64,000 bases of DNA from Streptomyces sp. WM6386 (GTDB taxonomy: Bacteria; Actinomycetota; Actinomycetes; Streptomycetales; Streptomycetaceae): positions 3,877 through 67,876 of the forward strand of contig NZ_JXTE01000051.1 of NCBI RefSeq assembly GCF_000972385.1, in the 5' to 3' direction. The notes beneath the pieces are model-generated. The model saw nothing but the letters and a program-made list of their open reading frames with translations. It did no database searches and was not told the origin of the DNA. The position numbers and the translations under genes are program-made. Shown piece by piece: positions 28,042-35,769 of this stretch (position 1 is its first letter; every line of letters starts with the position of its first letter).

Positions 28042-28563
28042 ATGGAGCTCACGTACCGCTTGGACCCCGACCTCACCCCCGCCCTCCTCGACGAGCTGAC
28101 CCACCTGTGGCTGGCCGTGAACAACGCCGGTGGGGCGGTCGGGTTCGTCGGTACGACGACGTATGACGAGGTACGTCCGGACGTGGAGCGGTACGCGGAG
28201 TCGACCGCGGCGGGGAGGCACCGTCTTCTGGCCGGGTTCGACGCGCAGGGGCGGCTGCGGGCGACCGCCTTCTTCGGCTTCAGCACGCACCGCCTGCAGA
28301 GCCACTACGCCTGGCTCTACACGGTCATGGTCGACCCCGCCGTCCAGGGCGGCGGCCACGGCCGGTCCCTGCTGGCGGAGGTCGAGACGCACGCCCGCGG
28401 CTTCGGCCTGGAGGCGCTGAAGCTGACCTGCCGGGGCGGCCTCGGCCTGGACCGGTTCTACGCGTCCGCCGGGTACAAGGAGGTCGGCCGGGTGCCGGGC
28501 GGGCTGCGGGTGTCCGCGGACGACTACCGGGACGACATCATGATGTGGCTCCCGCTGACCTGA
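28042..28563 (+). CDS. GNAT family N-acetyltransferase
   Basis: A 173-residue GCN5-related acetyltransferase. The acetyl-CoA loop is VDPAVQGGGHGRSLLAEVE (R/QxxGxG/A pattern) near residues 98-113, with GLEALKLTC and GLDRFYASAGYKEVGRV completing motif B. Substrate unknown. The ATG is eight bases after a TAGACT -10-like hexamer (28028-28033), consistent with a leaderless mRNA. Confidence 0.9.
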   Translation: MELTYRLDPDLTPALLDELTHLWLAVNNAGGAVGFVGTTTYDEVRPDVERYAESTAAGRHRLLAGFDAQGRLRATAFFGFSTHRLQSHYAWLYTVMVDPAVQGGGHGRSLLAEVETHARGFGLEALKLTCRGGLGLDRFYASAGYKEVGRVPGGLRVSADDYRDDIMMWLPLT

Positions 28564-28649
28564 CACCCGCTGCAAGATCGGGTACCGGGCGTGCTTCACT
28601 GGAAGGCACCCTTGGGGAACTTTCAGCCGGAACGGAAGAGTGGATTGAG

Positions 28650-28949
28650 ATGCTCCGCTACACACTGATGCGCCTCGGGATCTTCGTGGGCTGCCTCGTG
28701 GTCGTCTGGGGCCTCGTCTACGCCGGTGTCGCCCCGCGCGGCCTCGGCGACTCCAACGGCATGTGGATCGTCCTGCTCTCCCTGGTGATCTCCGCGCCCA
28801 TCAGCTTCGTGGCCCTCCGCAAGGAGCGCGACCGGGCCTCCGTCCAGATCGTCCAGAAGGTCGACCGCGCCAAGGCGAACCTGGAAGCCAACCGCAACCA
28901 GGAGGACTCAGCCGACGACACGGCGCGTGCGCAGGGCCAGACGACCTAG
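28650..28949 (+). CDS. DUF4229 small membrane protein
   Basis: A 99-residue protein with two transmembrane helices (TLMRLGIFVGCLVVVWGLVY; WIVLLSLVISAPISFVAL) and a charged C-terminal tail (RKERDRASVQIVQKVDR), the DUF4229 pattern common in actinomycetes. Function unknown. Its stop codon lies inside the left end of the 220-bp inverted-repeat element. Confidence 0.85.
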   Translation: MLRYTLMRLGIFVGCLVVVWGLVYAGVAPRGLGDSNGMWIVLLSLVISAPISFVALRKERDRASVQIVQKVDRAKANLEANRNQEDSADDTARAQGQTT

Positions 28950-29165
28950 GGCCTCCCCGGCGGATCATGTCGGCGTCGCGGGGTCTGGTGCGCACTCCCC
29001 CACTGCCTTAAAGGCGTGGGGGACCCCCAGCCGCGTTGTCGTCAGAAGCCGACGCTCCGCGTCGACTCCCTCCTCCGCCTTGCAGCTGCACGCACCAGAC
29101 CCCGCTCGGCTCGGTCGCAAGGCACTGCCTCCTGCGGCCGACCTGATCCGCCGGGCAGGCCCTAG
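28946..29165. repeat. MITE-like element with terminal inverted repeats
   Basis: A 220-base stretch bounded by CTAGGGCCTCCCCGGCGGAT (left) and its near-perfect inverse ending AGGCCCTAG (right); about 27 of 29 bases match. A second inner pair, GCGGGGTCTGGTGCG (near 28978) and CGCACCAGACCCCGC (near 29090), and a central hairpin CCCCCACTGCCTTAAAGGCG plus TGGGGG are also present. No transposase. The left end holds the stop of the DUF4229 gene, and the right end supplies the TAG of the -10 hexamer of the TetR gene. Confidence 0.75.
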
Positions 29166-29175
29166 TCTTGCCCCT

Positions 29176-29862
29176 ATGGGTGCAGTGAAGACCAAGCGGA
29201 TGCCGCGCGCGGTCCGTGAACAGCAGATGCTGGACGCTGGCGTGGAGACCTTCGGGCGGCGTGGGTACATGGCCGCCTCGATGGATGAGATCGCCGAACT
29301 CGCGGGTGTCTCCAAGCCGTTGGTCTATCTGTACCTGAACTCCAAGGAAGACCTCTTCACCGCCTGCATCCGCCGGGAGGCGCTCGCGCTGACCGAGGCG
29401 GTGCGCTCCGGGGTCCGTACCGACCAGCCCGCGGACCGCCAACTCTGGGACGGGCTGCTGGCGTTCTTCACGCACACCGGACAGAAGCCGGACGCCTGGT
29501 CCGTGCTGCACCTGCAGGCCCGTACCCACGGTGAACCCTTCGCCGCCGAGGTCGCCGCGATGCGCGAGGAGATCGTCGCGTTCGTGACGCAGTTGATCGT
29601 CGTCGCCGCGCGGGATGCCCTCCCCCACCCTCGACTTCGCTCGTGCGGGGGGACCCCCATCGATCCCGACCTGCCCGAACGCGAGGTCGCCGGGCTCGCC
29701 GAGGCCCTCGTCGGCGCCGCGGAGTCCCTCGCCGCGTGGGCCAACGCCACCCCGGGCGTCACCGCCAAACAGGCGGCGCTGACGCTGATGAACTTCGCGT
29801 GGGCCGGGCTGGGGAATCTGATGGAGGGCCGGCCCTGGGCCCTTCAGGGCGTCAGCGGATAG
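29176..29862 (+). CDS. TetR family regulator with a repeat inserted in its coding sequence
   Basis: A 228-residue TetR regulator. HTH: EQQMLDAGVETFGRRGYMAA, then ELAGVSKPLVYLYLNSKEDL. It is next to fatty-acid genes (hydratase, reductase, thiolase, ligase) and is the natural candidate for their repressor, binding the palindromes between fabG and fadA. A -10 hexamer TAGTCT (29163-29168) ends seven bases before the ATG, so the mRNA is likely leaderless. Odd: residues ~147-160 (ALPHPRLRSCGGTP) are encoded by a dispersed palindromic repeat lying in-frame within the ligand domain. Confidence 0.88.
   Translation: MGAVKTKRMPRAVREQQMLDAGVETFGRRGYMAASMDEIAELAGVSKPLVYLYLNSKEDLFTACIRREALALTEAVRSGVRTDQPADRQLWDGLLAFFTHTGQKPDAWSVLHLQARTHGEPFAAEVAAMREEIVAFVTQLIVVAARDALPHPRLRSCGGTPIDPDLPEREVAGLAEALVGAAESLAAWANATPGVTAKQAALTLMNFAWAGLGNLMEGRPWALQGVSG
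29614..29662. repeat. Dispersed palindromic repeat inside the tetR gene
   Basis: Runs GATGCCCTCCCCC ... GACTTCGCTCG ... GGGGGGACCCCCATC, a hairpin-forming sequence of the kind often seen between Streptomyces genes. It keeps the reading frame, adding about 12-14 Pro/Arg/Gly-rich residues. The sequence is related to the CCCCCACTGCC...GGGGGACCCCC core of the element at 28946-29165. Confidence 0.75.
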
Positions 29863-30686
29863 ACGCTTCCGGAGACGTGGAGCCGGCCTCCACCGCCCCG
29901 CAGCTCGAACCGCTCGCCCTGCGCCGCGTAGGTCACCGCCCCCGGCAGCAGCACCGGCGCCCTGAACTCCGCCCGCACCAACGCCGCTTGGGGAACACCG
30001 TGCGCGGCGAGACACCGGGCCACCGTCCACATGCCGTGCGCGATGGCCCGAGGGAAGCCGAAGAGGCGGGCGGTGAGCGGGTGGAGGTGGATGGGATTGC
30101 GGTCACCGGACGCGGCGGCGTAACGCCGGCCGACGTCCCCGGCGAGACGCCACTCGGCCACCGAGGGGAGCGAAGCGCCCTTCTCGACAGGGGCGGTGCC
30201 TTCGCCGGACGTCGAGCCGTGCCGCGCCAGATACGTGCTCCGCGACTCCCATACGACGTCGTCGCCGACCCGCACCTCGGTGACGACCCCCGCCTCCGTG
30301 CCGCGCCTATGCGGCGCCAACCCGTCGACGTACACGGTGAGTTCGTGTTCCGCGGTGGCGGCGAGCGCCCGGCGCTGAGTGATCGCGATCGACGTATGGA
30401 CGAGACCGAGCAGCGGCAGTGGGAAGTCCCGCGCGCTCATCAGCCGCATGGCCAGCGGAAACCCGAGCACATGCGGATACGTCACCGGCAGTGCGTCGTC
30501 GCCGGTGGCGAAACCGCAGACCCGCTCGTAGGCCGCCAGCCGTGCCAGGTCCACCCGCAGCGCGGGCAGGAGCAGCCGGGTGCGCGGGAACTCGGCGTCC
30601 GGGCGGGGCCGTTTGACGGCGGAGAGCAGGGCGCCGCGGGCGAACAGGGGCGCGAGGGCGGGCGGCCGGGTGAGGACGACGGTCAC
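29844..30686 (-). CDS. MaoC/HtdX-like (R)-hydroxyacyl dehydratase
   Basis: A 280-residue double hot-dog protein. The C-terminal half carries the hydratase-2 motif YAAASGDRNPIHLHPLTARLF with the catalytic Asp/His pair, followed by FPRAIAHGMWT; the N-terminal half is a degenerate hot-dog. This matches mycobacterial HtdX, which dehydrates 3-hydroxyacyl thioesters. GTG start at 30686 overlaps the stop of the upstream reductase gene by one base (TAGTG), so they are one operon. Its end overlaps the converging TetR gene by 19 bases. Confidence 0.88.
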   Translation of the reverse strand: MTVVLTRPPALAPLFARGALLSAVKRPRPDAEFPRTRLLLPALRVDLARLAAYERVCGFATGDDALPVTYPHVLGFPLAMRLMSARDFPLPLLGLVHTSIAITQRRALAATAEHELTVYVDGLAPHRRGTEAGVVTEVRVGDDVVWESRSTYLARHGSTSGEGTAPVEKGASLPSVAEWRLAGDVGRRYAAASGDRNPIHLHPLTARLFGFPRAIAHGMWTVARCLAAHGVPQAALVRAEFRAPVLLPGAVTYAAQGERFELRGGGGRLHVSGSVYPLTP

Positions 30687-31954
30687 TACGCCCCCAACAG
30701 GCTCTGGCCGCAGACCCGTACGACCTGCCCGTTCACCGCGCCCGACGCCGGATGCGCGAGCCACGCGGTGGTCTCGGCGACGTCGACGGGCAGCCCGCCC
30801 TGGGCGAGGGAGTTCATCCGGCGGCCCGCCTCACGGATGAGGAGGGGCACGGCGGCGGTCATCCTGGTCTCGATGAACCCGGGAGCGACGGCGTTCACGG
30901 TCACCCCGTGCTCGGCGAGGGCGCGGGGGGCGAGCGACCGCACCAGACCCACGACCCCCGCCTTGCCGGCGCCGTAGTTGGTCTGCCCCGCGTTCCCGGC
31001 GAGCCCGGCGATGGAGGCGGTGGCGACGATCCGGCCGGCCGGCCTGAGGGTGCCCGCGGCCAGCAGCGCGTCCGTCGTACGCAGCACACTCGCGAGGTTC
31101 ACGTCGAGGACCGAACTCCACCGGTCCGCAGACATGTTGACGAGACGACGGTCCCGGGTGATTCCGGCGTTGTGGATCAACACGTCGAGCCCGTCCGGTA
31201 GTTCGGCGGCGATCCGCTCGCCCGCGTCGGCGGCGGTGATGTCGAGCGCGAGGGCCCTGCCGCCGAGCTTCTCCGCGAGCCTCAGAGCGTCCTCCTCGGC
31301 CTGCGGTACGTCGAGTACGACGACCTCGGCCCCGTCCCTGGCCAGCGTCTCGGCGACGGCCGCGCCGATGCCCCGGGCGGCGCCGGTGACGAGGGCGGTG
31401 CGGCCGGCGAGGGGCTGGTCCCGGTCGACGGTCACGTCCTGGGCCGTCCCCGTCACCTCGATGACCTGACCGCTGACGTAGGCGGACCTGGGGGAGAGGA
31501 GGAAGCGCAGGGTGGACTCGGCGGCGCCCCGGTCGGTGAGCCGTACGAGGTTCACGGTCCTGCCCCGCCCGATCTCCTTGCCGAGCGAGCGCGTGAAGCC
31601 CTCCAGTGCCTGCTGGGCGGCGGCCTGGTGGTGGTCGGCGGGGTCGAGGGGCGCGCCGAGCACGACGATGCGGCCGCTCGCGGCGACCGACCGCACCACG
31701 GGGTGGAGGGCCGCGTGGACGTCGGCGAGGCCGTCGACGTCCCGTACGCCGGTGGCGTCCAGGACGACGGCGGAGGAGCTGCCGACGGAGGAGGGGGCGG
31801 GCTTGCCCGCGGTGAGGTGGAGGACCTCGCCCCCCGCGAGCCCGGGCTGCTCCGGCGACCAGCGGCGCAGCGCCGAGGGCTGCGGCAGCCCGAGTCCGCG
31901 GGTCAGGAAGCGGCCGGGCGCGGTGCCGGTGAAGCTCAGATAACGGTCGGCCAT
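30686..31954 (-). CDS. fabG: High-molecular-weight 3-oxoacyl-ACP reductase (FabG4-like)
   Basis: A 422-residue, two-domain SDR protein, much longer than ordinary FabG (~245). The first ~190 residues are a degenerate flavodoxin/Rossmann-like domain; the second is a full SDR: NADH-binding TGAARGIGAAVAE, NAG in HNAGITRD, and catalytic Ser-Tyr-Lys in ATASIAGLAGNAG and TNYGAGK. This layout and the neighbours (HtdX-like dehydratase, FadA2-like thiolase) match the M. tuberculosis fabG4 locus. It reduces 3-oxoacyl thioesters to 3-hydroxyacyl. ATG at 31954; divergent from the thiolase. Confidence 0.93.
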   Translation of the reverse strand: MADRYLSFTGTAPGRFLTRGLGLPQPSALRRWSPEQPGLAGGEVLHLTAGKPAPSSVGSSSAVVLDATGVRDVDGLADVHAALHPVVRSVAASGRIVVLGAPLDPADHHQAAAQQALEGFTRSLGKEIGRGRTVNLVRLTDRGAAESTLRFLLSPRSAYVSGQVIEVTGTAQDVTVDRDQPLAGRTALVTGAARGIGAAVAETLARDGAEVVVLDVPQAEEDALRLAEKLGGRALALDITAADAGERIAAELPDGLDVLIHNAGITRDRRLVNMSADRWSSVLDVNLASVLRTTDALLAAGTLRPAGRIVATASIAGLAGNAGQTNYGAGKAGVVGLVRSLAPRALAEHGVTVNAVAPGFIETRMTAAVPLLIREAGRRMNSLAQGGLPVDVAETTAWLAHPASGAVNGQVVRVCGQSLLGA

Positions 31955-31994
31955 TGCCGTCTCCCCACTCGGTCCCACCTCTTTATCAGCCTTC

Positions 31995-32024
31995 TTACTC
32001 TGGAGTAAGGTTACCGCAGGTAAG
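31995..32024. promoter_or_regulatory. Paired palindromes between fabG and thiolase genes
   Basis: Two adjacent inverted repeats in the 99-base divergent gap: TTACTC-TG-GAGTAA (31995-32008) and GTTACC-GCA-GGTAAG (32010-32024). Both share TTAC/GTAA half-sites, like TetR-type fatty-acid regulator operators. The TetR regulator encoded at 29176 is the likely ligand-responsive repressor (inference). Confidence 0.65.
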
Positions 32025-32053
32025 CCTACGTCACGCATGAGGAGCAGGTCGAG

Positions 32054-33325
32054 ATGAGCCCCCTTCAGGTGCCCGTGGCCCGGCGGGTCGCGATCATCGG
32101 CGGCACCCGCGTGCCCTTCGCCCGCTCGGACGGCCCGTACGCCACCGCCTCGAACCAGGAGATGCTGACGACGGTCGTGAACGCACTGGTGGAGCGCCAT
32201 GGCCTCCAGGAGCCGGGTGCGGTGGGCGAGTTCATCGCCGGCGCGGTGCTCAAGCACAGCCGCGACTTCAACCTGGCCCGCGAGACGGTCCTCGGCTCCG
32301 AGCTGGCCCCGACGACCCCGGCGTATGACATCCAGCAGGCCTGCGGCACCGGCCTGCAGGCCGTCATCGCCGCCGCCAACAAGATCGCGCTCGGCCAGAC
32401 CGAGTCGGCGATCGCGGGCGGCGCGGACACCGCGAGCGACGCACCGCTGGGCGTCAACGACCAGCTGCGACGGATCCTGCTGGAGGCGCGCAGGGCGAAG
32501 TCACCGGGCGCCCGGCTCAAGGCGCTCGCAGGGGTGCGCCCCCGCCACCTCGTCCCTGACATCCCGCGCAACGCCGAGCCCCGCACCGGCCTGTCGATGG
32601 GCGAGCACGCGGCGGTGACGGCCCGCGCCTGGGGTGTCTCCCGCGAGGTCCAGGACGAACTGGCGGCGACGAGTCACCAGCGACTGGCGGCGGCGTACGA
32701 ACGCGGCTTCTTCCAGGACCTGGTGGTGCCGTTCCGGGGCCTGGACCGTGACCAGAACCTGCGGCCGGACTCGACGGCGGAGAAACTCGCCGCGCTGAAG
32801 CCGGTGTTCGGCCTCGACGGGCCCAACCCGACGATGACGGCCGGGAATTCGACGCCCCTCACCGACGGAGCGGCGGTCGTGCTGCTGGCCTCGCAGGAGT
32901 GGGCTTCGGCGCGCGGGCTTGAGCCGCTGGCGTACCTGTCGACGTACGAGACGGCGGCCGTCGACTTCGTGAAGGGCGAGGACGGTCTGCTGATGGCACC
33001 GGCCTACGCGGTGCCGCGCATGCTGGAACGGTCCGGTCTCGCCATGGCCGACTTCGGACTCGTGGAAGTCCATGAGGCCTTCGCGTCACAGGTGCTGGCC
33101 ACGCTGGAGGCGTGGGAGAAGGCGGGGCTGGACCCGGTGGACCGCGAGCGGCTGAACGTGACGGGCTCGTCGCTGGCCACGGGGCACCCCTTCGCGGCGA
33201 CCGGGGCGCGAATCGTCGCGACGCTGGCAAAGTCGCTCGCGGAGCGCGGGGGCCCGGGCCGGGGCCTGATCTCGGTGTGCGCGGCGGGTGGGCAGGGGGT
33301 GACGGCGGTGCTGGATCGGCCGTGA
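32054..33325 (+). CDS. fadA: Acetyl-CoA C-acyltransferase (thiolase, FadA2/FadI-like)
   Basis: A 423-residue thiolase. The acyl-accepting Cys is in QQACGTGLQAV (about C97), the second pair is GHPFAATGAR (His near 376) and CAAGGQG (Cys near 413), plus NSTPLTDGAA. It cleaves or forms 3-oxoacyl-CoA in fatty-acid degradation. Divergent from the fabG-hydratase operon. Its final codons are repeated four more times after the stop (see the tandem repeat). Confidence 0.93.
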   Translation: MSPLQVPVARRVAIIGGTRVPFARSDGPYATASNQEMLTTVVNALVERHGLQEPGAVGEFIAGAVLKHSRDFNLARETVLGSELAPTTPAYDIQQACGTGLQAVIAAANKIALGQTESAIAGGADTASDAPLGVNDQLRRILLEARRAKSPGARLKALAGVRPRHLVPDIPRNAEPRTGLSMGEHAAVTARAWGVSREVQDELAATSHQRLAAAYERGFFQDLVVPFRGLDRDQNLRPDSTAEKLAALKPVFGLDGPNPTMTAGNSTPLTDGAAVVLLASQEWASARGLEPLAYLSTYETAAVDFVKGEDGLLMAPAYAVPRMLERSGLAMADFGLVEVHEAFASQVLATLEAWEKAGLDPVDRERLNVTGSSLATGHPFAATGARIVATLAKSLAERGGPGRGLISVCAAGGQGVTAVLDRP

Positions 33326-33417
33326 CGGGGGTGCTGGATCGGCTGTGACGGGGTGCTGGATCGGCCGTGACGGCGGTGTTGGGACTGCCGTGACGGGGTG
33401 CTGGAACGGCTGTGACC
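33308..33417 (+). repeat. Tandem repeat built from the thiolase gene's 3' end
   Basis: Five copies of a 22-23-base unit, GTGCTGGATCGGCCGTGACG, beginning at 33308, 33331, 33353, 33376 and 33398. The first copy encodes the last residues and stop of the thiolase; later copies diverge slightly (GTGTTGGGACTGCCGTGACG; GTGCTGGAACGGCTGTGACC). Slippage or unequal exchange has multiplied the gene's own terminus. Confidence 0.8.
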
Positions 33418-33704
33418 GGCGGCCGACCGGGCGTGGGCGGGGACCGACCTGGCGTAGGCGATGGCCAGCCGACTTGCTCACCCGCCCGTAGCTGACAAAG
33501 GTTCATATTGCGGGAGAGGTTGCACAGACCCGGCCCCGGAGCATCCCCGAACCCACACGAACTCGCCACCTGCACCTCCTAGGATCGCCGATCTAACTGC
33601 CGGTAACCCCCCCATATCCGCCCACCACCGGTGAACGCCCAGGTACGCACGGCGCGTACCTATGCAGCAGAGCGGTATCCAGCTGCGCGCCTCAGGAGCT
33701 GCCC
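33326..33704. other. Intergenic region before the acyl-CoA synthetase gene
   Basis: About 380 bases without a gene. The first 90 are the tandem repeat. The rest (33418-33704) is GC-rich with a purine/pyrimidine-biased patch and should contain the promoter of the synthetase gene; CAGGAGCTGCCC before its ATG is the ribosome binding site. I see no clear operator or terminator. Confidence 0.5.
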
Positions 33705-35624
33705 ATGTCCTCGTCCCTCCCTTATGTCTCCGCGACCGACTACGACGGCGCGCCCGTGCTCGTGGAGCCGGAGATCAAGCGACTGGACGGCGAGGTCCGG
33801 GAGGTGTCCGTACCGCCGGTCGTGCCGCCCGTGACACACGGCTCGCTGGCCGACCTGCCCTTCGACAACGCGGCCGCCGCTCCCCAGGACCGGGTGCTCA
33901 GCCGCCGTGCGGAGGACGGCAGTTGGTCGGATGTGACGGCGGCGGAGTTCGCGGCTCAGGTGCTGGCGCTGGCCAGGGGCCTGGTGGCGGAGGGGCTCCA
34001 GCCGGGTGACCGTATCGCCGTCATGGCCCGCACGATCTACGAGTGGACGCTGCTGGACTTCGCCGCATGGGCGGCAGGCCTGGTGACGGTTCCCGTCTAC
34101 CCGACCTCCTCGGTCTTCCAGACCCGCTGGATCCTCCAGGACTCGGGCGCTGTGGCACTGGTGACGGAAACCGTCGCCCAGGCTTCTGCCCTCGGCCCCG
34201 AACTCAACCGCCTGCCCGACCTGCGCCATCTGTGGGTCGTGGAGAAGGGCCATGTGGAGCGGCTGGCGGAGCTCGGCCAGCCGGTCTCCGAAGCGGAGAT
34301 CGACGTACGCCGGGGCATGCTGGGCCCCGACACCCTGGCCACGGTCATCTACACCTCGGGCACGACCGGCCGCCCCAAGGGCTGCGCGATCTCGCACGGC
34401 AACTTCCTGGCGGAGGTCGACAACGCGATCGAGATCCTCCACCCGGTGTTCAGGTCCCGCTCGGACGAGGAGCTGGCGACCCTCCTCTTCCTCCCCATGT
34501 CCCACGTCTTCGGCCGCATGGTGGCGATCGCGTGCATCCGGGCCCGGGTCCGCCTCGGCCACGCACCGAGCCTGAAGTCGGAGGACCTGCTCGGCGACCT
34601 GGCCAGCTTCAAGCCCACCTTCCTCCTGGTCATCCCGTACATGCTGGAGAAGGTCTTCAACAGCGCCCGGGCCAAGGCGGAGACAGGCGGCAGGGTCTCG
34701 GCCTTCGACCGCGCGGTGAACGTGGCCGTCCGCCACGGCGAGGCGACGGAGGCCCGCCAGGCGGGCACCGGCAGCGGCCCGGGCACCGCGCTCAAGGCGG
34801 CCCGCACCTTCTACGACCCCCTCGTCTACCGCCGGATCCGCAACGCCATGGGCGGCCGGGTCCGCCACATCATCAGCGGCGGCTCACCGCTGGGCCGCAA
34901 CCTCCACGCGTTCTTCGCGGGCGCGGGCATGGAGATCTACGAGGGATACGGCCTGACGGAGTCCACGGGCGCGGCCACGGTCACCCCGCCCCTCAAGTCC
35001 CGTCTGGGAACAGTGGGTTGGCCCCTGCCCGGCACCCGGGTCCGCATCGCGGCGGACGGCGAGATCCTGCTGGCCGGCGGCCAGATCTTCCGGGGCTACT
35101 GGGACCCGAACGCGGGCGGCGTGACCCCGGCGTCGTCCGACGGCTGGTTCGCGACCGGCGACATCGGCAGCCTGGACGACGAGGGCTACCTCACCATCAC
35201 CGGCCGCAAGAAGGAACTCCTGATCACGGCAGGCGGCAAGACGGTCGCCCCGGCCCCCCTGGAGAACTGGCTCCGCCAACACCCCCTGGTCTCCCAGTGC
35301 ATGGTGGTGGGCGACCGCCGCCCCTACGTAGCCGCCCTGATCACCCTCGACATGGAGGGCATCACCCACTGGCGCCGCATGAACGGCAAACACCCCGTCC
35401 CGGCGGAACTCCTCGCCGACGACGACGAGTTGCGAGCCATCCTCCAACGCGCGGTGGACGAGGCGAACAAGCTGGTGTCGAGACCGGAGTCGATCCGCCG
35501 TTTCGTGGTCCTGCCGAGGGACTTCACGGAGACGGAGGGCCATTTGACCCCGTCGATGAAGCTGAGGCGGGAGACGGTGATGGGGGACTTCACGGCGGAG
35601 ATCGAGGGCCTGTACACCCGCTGA
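33705..35624 (+). CDS. Long-chain fatty-acid-CoA ligase (AMP-dependent synthetase)
   Basis: A 639-residue ANL-superfamily enzyme that adenylates and thioesterifies fatty acids. The P-loop is YTSGTTGRPKG (near residue 218), the adenine motif EGYGLTES (near 411), TGD in WFATGDIG and the hinge Lys/Arg region ITGRKKELLIT. The size and the YPTSSVFQT segment fit FadD15-type long-chain ligases. It stands alone after the beta-oxidation-like genes and likely supplies acyl-CoA to them. Confidence 0.93.
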   Translation: MSSSLPYVSATDYDGAPVLVEPEIKRLDGEVREVSVPPVVPPVTHGSLADLPFDNAAAAPQDRVLSRRAEDGSWSDVTAAEFAAQVLALARGLVAEGLQPGDRIAVMARTIYEWTLLDFAAWAAGLVTVPVYPTSSVFQTRWILQDSGAVALVTETVAQASALGPELNRLPDLRHLWVVEKGHVERLAELGQPVSEAEIDVRRGMLGPDTLATVIYTSGTTGRPKGCAISHGNFLAEVDNAIEILHPVFRSRSDEELATLLFLPMSHVFGRMVAIACIRARVRLGHAPSLKSEDLLGDLASFKPTFLLVIPYMLEKVFNSARAKAETGGRVSAFDRAVNVAVRHGEATEARQAGTGSGPGTALKAARTFYDPLVYRRIRNAMGGRVRHIISGGSPLGRNLHAFFAGAGMEIYEGYGLTESTGAATVTPPLKSRLGTVGWPLPGTRVRIAADGEILLAGGQIFRGYWDPNAGGVTPASSDGWFATGDIGSLDDEGYLTITGRKKELLITAGGKTVAPAPLENWLRQHPLVSQCMVVGDRRPYVAALITLDMEGITHWRRMNGKHPVPAELLADDDELRAILQRAVDEANKLVSRPESIRRFVVLPRDFTETEGHLTPSMKLRRETVMGDFTAEIEGLYTR

Positions 35625-35651
35625 GGGGGGCCGGGGCGCCAGTCGGTGAGA

Positions 35652-35732
35652 GCGATTGGCAGATCTGTCCCGCACCGAACTCCGCCCACCTGCGCTTTTG
35701 CCGCCGGGGCTCCGGACAGATCTGCCAATCGC
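35652..35732. repeat. Perfect 19-bp inverted repeat
   Basis: GCGATTGGCAGATCTGTCC (35652-35670) and its exact inverse (35714-35732) flank 43 bases. Similarity extends outward imperfectly (GGGGCGCCAGTCGGTG versus CATGTCGGCGCCGGGC inverted). Each arm contains the palindrome AGATCT. It sits between the ligase stop and the HEAT remnant and could be a MITE-like relic, a large terminator or an operator. Confidence 0.8.
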
Positions 35733-35769
35733 GGACATGTCGGCGCCGGGCGGCCGCTACCGTCCTGGC

